From Heloderma charlesbogerti (lineage: Eukaryota; Chordata; Lepidosauria; Squamata; Helodermatidae): DNA of 64,000 bases. Below the pieces are notes generated by a model that had not been told where the DNA came from, did no database searches, and worked only from the letters and a program-made list of their open reading frames with translations. Of this stretch, positions 1-10,300 are shown one piece after another. Each line of letters begins with the position of its first letter. The stretch's first letter is position 1. A program made the position numbers and the translations under genes. Where the stretch lies: positions 372,001-436,000 of the forward strand of contig JANEZZ010000739.1 of assembly GCA_026122225.1 (NCBI GenBank). The letters run 5' to 3'.

Positions 1-480
1 AAAAGAAGAAGCGGGTTGCCAGGGGACGGAGAGACGTTGAGGCTCGCGCAGGTAATTATTCTCCCGCGCGCGCCCCCTCCCTCCCGCGAAGGGGCTGCTG
101 GGGGTACCTTCGCGACAGAGGGGGAAGGGAACGGGGGACAATTTTGGCGGGAATCCTCCCTTCTGCTGTGGAGCGCGAGGCAAAACAAATCCTCTGCTGG
201 AGGGGGAGGGGGAGGGGGGAATGGCGGGAACGTAGCAACCCCCCCCCGCCATACTCACCTGTTCTTGATGGCGCCCCTCCCCCCTTTCTTCTTTGCACCC
301 AAGCGAGAGGCCCTCGGGCATTGTCACCTTGGCTTTTTCTTCCCCCGCAAAGGTGGAAGTGAGTGTTTGCGAGGGCAGGCAGGCAGGCAGGCTGGCAGGA
401 AGGCCTCGCCGTTAATCTCCTCAGCTTCTGTCAGTTTATGGTTGCCTTTTAATGGCATAAGGCTTAGTTGGGTTTGATTT
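1..480 (+). promoter_or_regulatory. LIG1: LIG1 5' end: CpG-rich region with 5'UTR exon 1
   Basis: The first ~480 bases are rich in CpG and G/C runs, unlike the AT-rich sequence that follows. A splice donor (CAG then GTAATT) at 51/52 fits the end of a non-coding first exon, as in other vertebrate LIG1 genes whose start codon lies in exon 2. The true transcription start may be left of the window. The exon 1 call is inference from the donor, the CpG richness and the position upstream of the coding exons. A long open frame at 16-477 is a by-product of G/C composition. Confidence 0.5.
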
Positions 481-663
481 ATCTGGGTTCGCCACTATCA
501 GTGTGCGTGGCATTTCACAGGGTGGCAACCAAAAAGGCAAGGTTCCTGCCCCGAAGAGCTTACAGTGAAGCATTTGACTGAGGAAAGGCCACAGAGGGAA
601 GGGAAGGGAAGAGGATGGAGGCGAGGCTAAAGGGGGGAAGAGTACATATTCAGTTCACGAATA

Positions 664-790
664 GTTGCCAGAGCGTAGCCGTGTTAATCTGTTGTAGCAA
701 AAACAACAAATGCAATCTGATGAAGTGGACTGTAGTCCACGAAAACGTCTGTCGATAAATGACTTTAAGGTGCCTCACGGCTCTTTGTTG
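664..790 (+). repeat. Dispersed repeat with hammerhead-like core
   Basis: The block starts with GTAGCCGTGTTAATCTGTTG and AGCAAAAACAACAAA, then has CTGATGA, a perfect 7-bp stem and GAAA, then TTTAAGGTGCC. A diverged relative with the second half reversed lies at 41155-41290. I recognise this as an amniote dispersed-repeat type but cannot name the family with confidence; a Penelope-like or other non-LTR origin is possible. Confidence 0.6.
717..754 (+). ncRNA. Hammerhead-ribozyme-like motif
   Basis: CTGATGA (717-723) is followed by a self-complementary arm (GTGGACT at 725-731 with AGTCCAC at 734-740) and then GAAA (741-744). This is the order and spacing of the two conserved hammerhead core boxes around stem II. 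A GTC triplet at 751-753 could be the cleavage site, with a minimal stem III (AC/GT). Stem III is weak and one core A may be extra, so activity is uncertain. Confidence 0.4.
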
Positions 791-2589
791 AGTTCACCAA
801 TAGGTAGGGGATGAGGTCTAAGGGACTGCTTTTCTCCGCTTTGTATTTTATGATGTTGTTTTTCACTGAGTATTATGGAAGCTGTCCTGATACACTTTTA
901 TTTGACAGGTGGGATGTAAGTGTATCAATGCAACTGTGCCCATCATTTTGTGGGGTATGTGGTTCTTGAGAAGGGACTTGAAAGAGGAGCGGCAGTATTG
1001 CAAAGGTGTTCAGGGAGGCATTTCTAGGTTTATTTGATGGTTAAGCTCGTTCTTTATTGTGTTTTGTGGGTGTTTCTTTAATTTTTTGCATTTCCCAACG
1101 CCGGTGAAATAAACCAAAATGACTGGTGGCCCCTGTTCACAAACAGCTGTCATTCAAATTTACATCAGCTAGAATGTTGTTTTGGTTTTTTAAGTTGAGA
1201 AATTATAAAGTGTAACAACTATAAATAATAGGAAGAATAAAACAAATAGCATGGAACCAAATTTATTTATTTTGGAGCATTTTCATGCATGATGCAAAAG
1301 AGCACCTTTTGAATCACTCTTGTGCATGTGCTACTTTGCATGTAATCTACTATGGGATAGAAACAGGGAGAAAGCCATTTGAAAATCAAGCTTCCAAAAT
1401 GCCCGTTATAACTAGTGGATAGGGTATGGAGGGAAGACATATATATATCAAGGAAGCCTTTGGATTTAGGGCATCTTTGTGCTCTGCCCGCAGGGATGCC
1501 CTGCAGGATTCCGGTCATTCTGCGTAGTGCAGTTTTTGCCCTCTCTGCAGTATTACATTTCCAAGTGTAATACTTTGCTCTTCGTACCACCACAGGAATG
1601 AGTGGCAACATTTGCTTATATGAAAGAAAGTAAAGGGGTGCAGTCAGGATATTATTGTGATGAGGGTTTAACCCTGTTCTTGGTAGTCCAAGCAAGTCTA
1701 GGCACTAAGAATCAAATCTGCCCTTACATCTGCATAGCTATATCTTGGATCTCATTTCTTGGTCACAATACAGAATGCTGGAAACTAGGTAGCGTCATAG
1801 GCATCTATTGAGAAAGGTAGAGATCCTGCCTACACCTTTAACAGTTAGGAAGAAAAGGGAATTTGGGCAGATGAAGCTTGTTTTGCAATTGTGAGGAGCA
1901 ACTGCTCCTGCTGAAGTTCCCTCTTTGACACAGCTATTAAAAACTAAAGGCACAGGAGCCCTGTCCTCCTTTCTATCAGATGGCATCTGTAGTGATGAGC
2001 AACTCCCTTGCACAGATCATTTTGCATACCTTACTTTGCATGTTGTTTAACCTTAAGAGCTTGAACACGTCAATGCTATCCAACTCAAGCAGTCCTGAAA
2101 AAAAGTGTGGCACTAGCTAGCTTAGCTTTTCCACTGCCCCTTCTGCTTCCCAGATATTCTCTTTAAAAAGAAAAAAACAACAACAACTAGCCTTCACACA
2201 ATTGCATGCGTCACTTCCCAGAGCTGCAGCACAAAGCCTTATCAGTTTCATTCACAAATGTCTGCAGCAGCCCCCTTCTCTCCTGTTCTGTGACATATAG
2301 TGCTATGTGGGATTTGCAGGAAGATTGTAGGAAGGAAAAAAAAACAAATGCAATTGCAACTTTATGCACAACTTTGTGATGAAGTCCTAATCCAAGTTAG
2401 CAGTTATGGAGATGGAACAGTGTGCTAGTAGCCATTCATCATTAATGCTGTATGCAACTATAATATAGTGTGTATGTTGGGAAGGGTTGGTATTTAAATG
2501 GCAATCGTAGTTTTTTGTTTTAAACAAACACCTTTTCCTGTGCATTGATATCTTGTCCAGGAAGATTTTCTAGTTGAGGGGAGACCGTT

Positions 2590-3399
2590 CTTGTCAAAAT
2601 CCGATGCTGTAAAGAACAACATTGTTTAGGAACCTGGAATGTAAGATCAATGAATCAAGGTAAGCTGGAGGTGGTCAAACATGAGATGGCAAGACTGAAC
2701 ATTGACATCTTGGGAATCAGCGAACTAAAATGGACAGGCATGGGCGAATTTAATTCAGGTGACCATCATATCTACTACTGTGGACAAGAATCCCTTAGAA
2801 GAAATGGAGTAGCACTCATAGTCAACAAAAGGGTGGGAAAAGCCGTACTGGGGTACAATCTCAAAAATGATAGAATGATCTCAGTACGAATCCTAGGCAA
2901 ACGATTCAACATCACAGTAATTCAAGTCTGTGCCCCAACCACTGATGCCGAAGAAGCTGAGGTTGATCGGTTCTGTGAAGACCTACAACACCTTCTAGAA
3001 CTAACACCAAAAAAAGTTGTCCTCTTCATCATAGGGGATTGGAATGCTAAAGTAGGAAGTCAAGAAATCACCGGGATAACAGGCAAGCATGGCCTTGGTG
3101 TACAAAATGAAGCAGGACAAAGGCTAATAGAGTTTTGCCAAGAGAACACGCTGATCATAGCAAACACTCTTTTCCAACAGCACAAGAGGCGACTCTACAC
3201 ATGGACATCACCAGATGGTCAATATCGAAATCAGATTGATTATGTCCTTTGCAGCCCACGATGGAGAAGCTCTATACAGTCAGTAAAAACAAGACCTGGA
3301 GCTGACTGTGGCTCAGATCATGAGCTTCTTATTGCAAAATTTCGGCTTAAATTGAAGAACATAGGGAAAACCACTAAACCATTCAGGTATGACCTAAAT
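2590..3399 (+). mobile_element. BovB/RTE LINE, endonuclease part (5' fragment)
   Basis: An open frame at 2650-3405 encodes an apurinic-type endonuclease domain: GISELKW, a GDWNAK active-site motif near residue 130 and SDHELL near 222. These match the N-terminal endonuclease of BovB/RTE LINEs. The frame stays open for about 250 codons, so the copy is not very old. It stops where a hAT element begins, and the reverse-transcriptase N-terminal part that should follow is absent. The 3' portion resumes at 6010. Confidence 0.85.
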
Positions 3400-6009
3400 C
3401 AGTGATGGGCAACCTTTTGAGCTTGGTGTGTCAAAATTCGCCAAAAAACCGAGCATAACTCGGGCGGTGTGTCACTTCGAGAAAAAAACCATAATTTCAC
3501 GATATTTATAGTTTAAATAACAAAAATGTATAATTGTAATATATAACTGTATTTAATAAACCAAAAACTAATTATTTAACTTACCTGCTTAGTGACTTCT
3601 TTGTTCATCTGTCAGTTGGTTTCTTTTGTTGGTCTTGATATTATTTAACTTGTGTGGGGTGCCGTGAACTAAGATAAGTGAGGGGGAGGGGGAATTCTTT
3701 AACTAACCTGCCTATTAGTGACTTTTTTGTTGCTGAATTTCATTGGCTAAACCTTCAATTGAAGATTGGTATTTTGTACACTTCAAGCCCAAGCAAGCGC
3801 TACTAACTTCATCTGTCAATCTGTTCCTTTTGTTGGTTTTGATATTATTTAACGCTGAGAATAAGGTCTCACAAAAGTACGTAGAGGGAAAAATTGTGAG
3901 TAAAGCCATTGCTATATTTTTCATGGTGCTAAAAGTGTCTGGTAATCGGTTCCAGGCACTCCAAATTTCCTGTTCGTAGTGGCACTCCTCTTGATTCTCC
4001 AAGCGGCACCTTTCCAGATTCTCAAGCTTTGACCTCAAGTCGACAAACACCTGAGCCCAGATGCTGTCTTGAAATTCTGCAAGTTGCATCTCCAAATCAT
4101 CAATTTGCATCCATTGGAAACCATTTAATTCCAAACTACTGTAGACTACTACATCAGGATACTTAATTATTTTTATGGTCTGTTCTAGGCTTCTAAATTG
4201 ATTAAATCTATCACTGAACTGGTCAAGTAACGAGTCTAAAACATGCTGGTACTTTATATGCAAGGGTTCCATTTCATTTTGTACAGCTGCACTGGCCTTC
4301 TCAAAATACTTTGTTACTCGAGGAAAATACTTAGAAATTTTAGTTTCTACATCTCGCTTGAAAATTTTAAGTTTATTTTCAAAAGCTTTTATGTATCCAA
4401 ACTATGTCAATACTTTTGCCAAAACCTTGTAACTTTAAGTTCAGTTCATTAATATGAACAGAGAGATCTGTAAAAAATATCAGGGTGTTGACCCACTTAT
4501 CATCATTGAGCTGAGAAAAGTTTCCCAGATCCTTATCCTCAAGAAATACCTTAATTTCTTCAAAGCACTCCACAAAGCGCTCAAGAGCTTTGCCTCGGCT
4601 CAGCCATCTTACATTATTGTACATCAGCAGTCCACTGTAGGTGGAATCAACCTCCAGTAAAAGTGCAGAAAATTCTCACTTGTGAAGGGGGCGAGCAGCT
4701 ATTAAATTAACTATTTTTGTAACAACTGACATTAAGTCGTTTAAGTCGGTGAATCCTGCCTTGGCACATAAAACCTCCTGATGGATAATATAATGAAAAG
4801 GCACAATCGGATGTCCAATAGCTTCCATAAACAATTTGACAAATCCGACTTTTTTCCCCACCATGTTTGGTGCCCCATCTGTCGTCACTGACACAGCTTT
4901 AGAGATATCAATGCTTAGGTCACGGAATGTTTGTATAACAACCTTACGTATTTCGCTTCCTGATGTACTTGTTGGCACTGATACTAACTTTATCAACTCT
5001 TCTCTCATTGTGAGACCATCAGAATATCGACCAATAATGGCCAACTGAGCATGTGATGTGACATCAATAGTTTCATCAAGAGAGATCAAAAAATATTTAC
5101 AATTACTTATGTCTCTCTTTAATTGATGTTGTACGTTTGTGTTCAGTCTCATTATTCGGTCTTTTATGATATTTCTACTGAGTGGTAACTCAGATATTCT
5201 CTTAATAATTGCATCTTTATTCTGCATATCGTGAAATAGAACTGGTGCACATCTTAGGAGAGTTTCTTTAATAAATTCTCCCTCATTGAGTGCTTTTCCA
5301 TGCTGAGCTATGGAGTGAGCAATGCTCAAACTTGCAGATGTTAAATTTGTAGAGCCTTTTATAAATTTAAGGATGGAATTAGATTGGCTCTTATAAAGGT
5401 GTAGCTGCCTGGAAATGTATTCCTTCCTTTCATCCTCACTTTTTTTCAAGAGCTGGGAATGATTAGTTTCAAAATGTCTATTTATATTCCACATTCTGCT
5501 TACTACCGTTTCAGTACATAGAACACAAAATGATCTGCCATTTTTTTCTATAATGCCATACATCTCGGTCCATGTCTCTTGAAAGGTTTGGCTACTGCTA
5601 CTACCAATTCCTTTACTTAACCTTGGTTTTTCATTTTTTGGGTTCTCCATCAGGGGGGCAGTGACAGAAGATAGAATTATAGATAGCCTGTTAGCCTTGC
5701 AGGCAATTAGGGGTTAACTAGCCTAACTGACCACAAGATGGCACATGTATCTGTCTTTTAGGAAAGGGCAGGGTTAATAAGCAGAAATAGGGGTTAATAA
5801 GGATGCACAACAGTAATAGTGGTGAAATGGAGTCTGCGTTCCTTATATAAATTAAGATGGCTGCCGCTATTTCTAATGGCGGGAAACGGCACCCATAGCA
5901 CAGGCCCTCGCCTCTCCCAGCCTCCCCCTCACTTATCTCAGTAATGATAATCAATTAGAAATCCACGACACCCCAGAACAGTAGATTGGATGATGGTTGC
6001 TCATCATTG
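3400..6009 (-). mobile_element. hAT DNA transposon, about 2.6 kb, transposase on minus strand
   Basis: The left end begins CAGTGATGGGCAACC and the right end is the inverted form GGTTGCTCATCATTG, 13 of 15 bases matching. The interior encodes a hAT transposase on the minus strand. The element lies inside a BovB LINE. hAT insertions normally duplicate 8 bp, but 3392-3399 (ACCTAAAT) and 6010-6017 (GATGATGA) do not match, so the flanks have been rearranged or the boundary is a deletion. Confidence 0.8.
3715..5650 (-). pseudogene. hAT transposase, broken by one stop and one frameshift
   Basis: Reading right to left, the first open segment (5650-4676, 324 codons) holds a BED-type zinc finger (FCVLCTE then HFETNH), SLDET with the first catalytic Asp, and TDGAPNMVG with the second. 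An in-frame TGA at 4678-4676 interrupts it; the same frame resumes with VRWLSRGK (4624-4379). A one-base shift near 4385-4400 moves into the last segment, which carries the hAT C-terminal dimerisation motif (ETLFSALNNIK, NRLTDE) and ends at 3715. Without the lesions the protein would be about 645 residues, normal for the family. It is inactive as it stands. Confidence 0.85.
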
Positions 6010-6815
6010 GATGATGAGAATTATCAACAACCTCCGATATGCAGACGATACCACCCTAATGGCAGAAAGCGAAGAGGATCTACAGAGCCTCTTGTTGGGG
6101 GTGAAAGAGGAGAGTGCAAAAGCTGGTTTGAAACTCAACATTAAAAAAACTAAGATCATGGCATCTGGCCCCATCACTTCTTGGCATATAGAAGGGGAAG
6201 AAATGGAAGCAGTGACAGATTTTACTTTCTTGGGCTCCAAGATCACCGCAGACGGTGACTGTAGCCATGCAATTAAAAGACGCTTGCTCCTTGGGAGGAA
6301 AGCTATGGCAAACCTAGACAGCATAGTCAGAAGCAGAGACATCACCTTGCCGACAAAGGTCCATCTAATCAAAGCTATGGTTTTCCTAGTAGTAATGTAT
6401 GGCTGTGAGAGCTGGACTATAAGGAAGGCTGAGCACCGAAGAATTGATGCTTTCGAACTGTGGTGCTGGAGAAGACTCTTACGAGTCCCCTGGACTGCAA
6501 GGAGGTCAAATCAGTCGATCCTAAAGGAAATCAACCCTGAGTGCTCATTGGAAGGACAGATACTGAAGCTGAAGCTCAAATATTTTGGCCACCTAATGTG
6601 AAGAGAAAAGTCACTGGAAAAGACCCTGATGTTGGGAAAGACTGAGGGCAAAAGGAGAAGGGGACGTCAGAGGATGAGATGGCTAGATAGCATCACCGAT
6701 GCAATGAATATGAACTTGAGCACGCTCCGGGAGGAGGACAGGAAGGCCTGGCGTGCTATCATCCATGGAGTCACGAAGAGTCGGACACGGCTGAACGACT
6801 GAACAACAACAACAG
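6010..6815 (+). mobile_element. BovB/RTE LINE, reverse-transcriptase C-terminal part and 3' end
   Basis: The frame at 5990-6601 contains NNLRYADDTTLMAE (the YADD catalytic motif), LKLNIKKTKIMASG, FLGSKITADGDCSH and WCWRRLLRVPWTARR, all typical of BovB. A TGA at 6599-6601 interrupts it, but homology continues (GRQRMRWLD, RKAWRAIIHGVTKSRTRL) to an ACA-rich tail near 6815. Orientation matches the 2590-3399 fragment. Roughly 1.3-1.4 kb of the LINE (fingers and first half of the palm) is missing between the two. Confidence 0.85.
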
Positions 6816-7323
6816 CAACAATCCATGTTTTGACTTTCTGTTTCCTTCTCAGTGCAAGTATATATGTGTGAATGGCTGTGTCATATCTGTATCTCTTGCC
6901 TCTCTGTCTAGTATGCTGCCACTTTCATGCCTTTATTTCCATTTATAACTGTCAAATCCCAAGGGCTTTGAATGAACAACAACACTTAAAGCAAGATCAT
7001 AATACAAATATAAAGTACTGTATCTTGAAATTATCCTAAAATTGATTAAAATTACCCCATATTTGCCTGGGCTTTAAAATCAACCCAGACAAGTTCTTCT
7101 GATGCTTCTGGAAGTCACTCAGTCTCCACTGTTGCATGACTCAAATGCAATTGCTCACTTGCTTCTTCTCTTCATTTTCCATCAGCATTGGCCTATAAGA
7201 AATTGGATCTACACATACCCTGTTCCATGAACTCCACCTGTGCTCTCTTTGCCTTGTGGAACTGGCCAGCTGAGCTGTTACCTTGACAGCAGGTTCTGTA
7301 CCACCCTTATCCAAACATCCACA

Positions 7324-7340
7324 ATGCAGAGCACCATAAG
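7324..7340 (+). other. LIG1: LIG1 start-codon exon, first half of the PIP box
   Basis: Seventeen coding bases (ATGCAGAGCACCATAAG) precede a GTAAGA donor. They encode M-Q-S-T-I and two bases of R6. Joined to the exon at 8231 they complete Q-x-x-I-x-x-F-F, the consensus PCNA-interacting peptide. The exon probably starts after a CAG near 7289-7292, giving about 30 bases of 5'UTR. It is too short to find by ORF search and was located by phase matching to the next exon. Confidence 0.8.
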
Positions 7341-10300
7341 GTAAGACCAGCCTGAGATTTTAGAAGGCCTTCAAATGTAGTGTGGTGTGTGGGGGGGTGT
7401 CTGCGTGAAACCGAAATCTTGGAAGAGTATTTTTCTTCTGATGCCCAAAACATAGAAATTGGCAATTTGGGGGAATGTGTTTGCTTGTGAAATATTTTTT
7501 TTCCTGGGCTGAACGTTCTTAGGAACAAATATTTTAAATGAAGGCTTTTACTGTTATTTTTACAGTATTTTTTCAAAGTATTTAAAATGAAGGTACTTTA
7601 TTCAATATTTAAAGTATTAGACAAATATACTTAATATGAGGAATGCAAAACATAAAGCACTAATATAAAACAATGTTAGACTTCCAAGCAACGGTTCTCC
7701 TTTCTGTAGCATGTTCATGTCTCAGGAGCAGGGAGAATGTACTGCTATCACCCTGCTGGCTTTTTCTTCCTAAGGCAGGGGTGGGGAACTGTCTTCTGTC
7801 AAGGGACGCATTCCCTTGGGGTTGTTGGGGATCGCATATCAACATTGGGTAGGACTGAAGCTAATCATGGGTGGAGCCAGAGCCAAAAGTTGCCAAGGCA
7901 ACCCTTATATGCGCGCGCAGGCACACACACACACTTTGCACCACCCCCTTCCCCCCTGCCCAGCGGGCTGTTGGAGAAGGAACAGATCACTCTTGCCAGA
8001 TGTCTGATAGTTTGCAAATAACTTTTGAAATTGGGCTGATGATCACATGCAGCTCTAGAGTGCTGGTTGCCCACCCCTGTGAAAAACATCTGTTTCATAA
8101 CTGTTTGATTATTGGCTTTTAAAACTGGGGTGTTACCACCAGCTTTGGTGTACTCAGCCTTGTTCTTGCCAAAACTGGAGGATAATACATATACTTCAGT
8201 ATGCAAATATGTTTGTTTATATCTGGGCAGATCATTCTTCCAGCCCCTGGCACGACCAAATCCTGGAAGAAAGACAGCAGAAAAGAACCACCTTGAAGAA
8301 GAGCTCACCCCAAAAAAGTGAGTTACCTTGGGCCATGTACTAGTGTACTGACAAAACTGAATTTTACCTCACCCTTTTCCTAATGCAGTCCTGAGACTTT
8401 CGGAATGGCAGATCTTCACAGAATACCAGATTTCACATGTATATGCCCACATGATCTGTGGAATATGCACAGCCCTGACTATTGTAGTCACAGTTGCTCT
8501 CTGTTCCCTTTTAAGATCTGAGACTAAAAGCATCAGGGAGCTATTAGAGTCACAACATTAATTGAGGTGACCCTGTGCTAACGAGCTTTCTCTGTGAAAA
8601 TCTCAGGAGGCAGGTTGTGTGTTTGTGCTAGTATAGAATCCTTCCCTCTTTCTCTCCCCACTCCCCTGCCCATTTTTTCCAGTCAATTGAGAGCATCAAT
8701 ATAGAGAAATTTCTCCAGAATGTTACAAAGACATTCTAGATCAAATTGCAACATAGAAAAGACTTTCAAACTGGTAAGCAGAACTCAGGGAAGCAAACAA
8801 ACGTCTTGCTGAAGGTAAAAAAATTAACTGTACTTGAAGAAAAATACTGTTCAGCGATCCAGCAGCACCATGGCCTTTTTAAATAAGAAAATGTGTTTCT
8901 TGACTGTCATTTGGATTATAATTAGATTGTGTGTGCATGTTAGAGGGTTGAAAAATGTTGGTTTGAGGATACACATCATTTTTTAAATTGTAAATTATTT
9001 TTAGGCCCCCTTTAAGGATAAAACCCTCAAGATGGCATACAAGACAAAAACCATATAAAACAGATACATTCAATAACTATATAGTCATTAAAAGTTAAAA
9101 GAAAACAAAGGTTACTGATTAAAAAATCAATAAAAACAGATGTTACCTAGAACCAGCAACCCAAGAACCTTCCAAAAATGCCAGTGAAAACAGGTGGAGC
9201 TTTCCTGAAGGCCTGCAAAGGCCTCACGAACCCCTGATGGAAGCTGATAAATTAAATGAATAACTCAGTCATGAAGTTAACTGGATAATCTTGAGCCAGT
9301 CACATCTCCCAGTCTAACTGAACTCACAGAGTGTTTGTGAGTATAGAATGGTTGTGTGAGAGTCATGTTTGCTGCCCTGAGCTCTTTGGACAGAAGGTAT
9401 AAATGTAATAAATAATAAAACAGGAAGGGTAGGGATCCAGTGGCTCTGGTGCTAAACGCTCCATCTCTTTTCAGGAAACTAGTTGATTCTGAACAGCTGC
9501 TAAATGGAACAGCACTCTGTGCAGATTCCCCAGTGAAACCTGCAGCCAAAAAAGCCACCCAGATACTTCACAGTGACAATGAAGAGGATTCTGGAATACC
9601 AGGAGGAAAGGATACACAGGCAGGTGATAGCAAGCAGGTAGGCCCCTTCCCGTCACATCCTAATCTTTGATTGATCATACATACAGGCATCCACTCTTAT
9701 TGTCCAACTCTGTAGTGCAAGTTTTCTTTTTGTACATCTGATCCTTTGGACGTAATTTCAGTTCCCAGCTATTTATTCTAGTTAGGGTGCCCTGGTTCAG
9801 GACTGTGTGTAAAAGATATAAGCATTGCTTGTGTCTCCTTTTTACCCTAGAAACTACAGCCGGCATCTTTTGTAGTGCTTCTGTCTTTTCTACAATAAAT
9901 GGATCCCCACACAGTTTTCTTATCCTGTTCAGCCCCCAGCACACCTTGATTTGGGGCTTTTCCTTTTGTCTACTACACCTGTTCACGTTATAGCTCTGCA
10001 TTTTTAGGCATCTGACTGTGTTCCTGAGCAAAAGATCCCTGCAGAGAGCATCTCCCCAAGCACCAGCCCAGCTGCTTCTAATTCGCCCTCACCCTCCAGC
10101 ATCCCACGGCGCAAAACTGGTAAATTCCCATCCTTTTGGTCGTTGAAGGCAGCCAGGAAATGTTAGAGTCATAAGACTTTTTCTCAGCATGAGAAGTTAA
10201 TGGGATACTTGTGTGGCTCCTACCATATAGCTTTAACTTCTCTGCTTTAGAGCTTCTTTAATTGTTTTAGTTTTGAAATTACTCTTTAAAGGAGCAAGGT

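Noticed and set aside
16..477. 153-codon ORF in the first 480 bases
   Set aside because: It lies in a CpG- and G-run-rich 5' region, has low-complexity Gly/Arg composition and no family resemblance.
3715..5650. hAT transposase as a domesticated host gene
   Set aside because: It has an in-frame stop and a frameshift and is still bounded by inverted terminal repeats.
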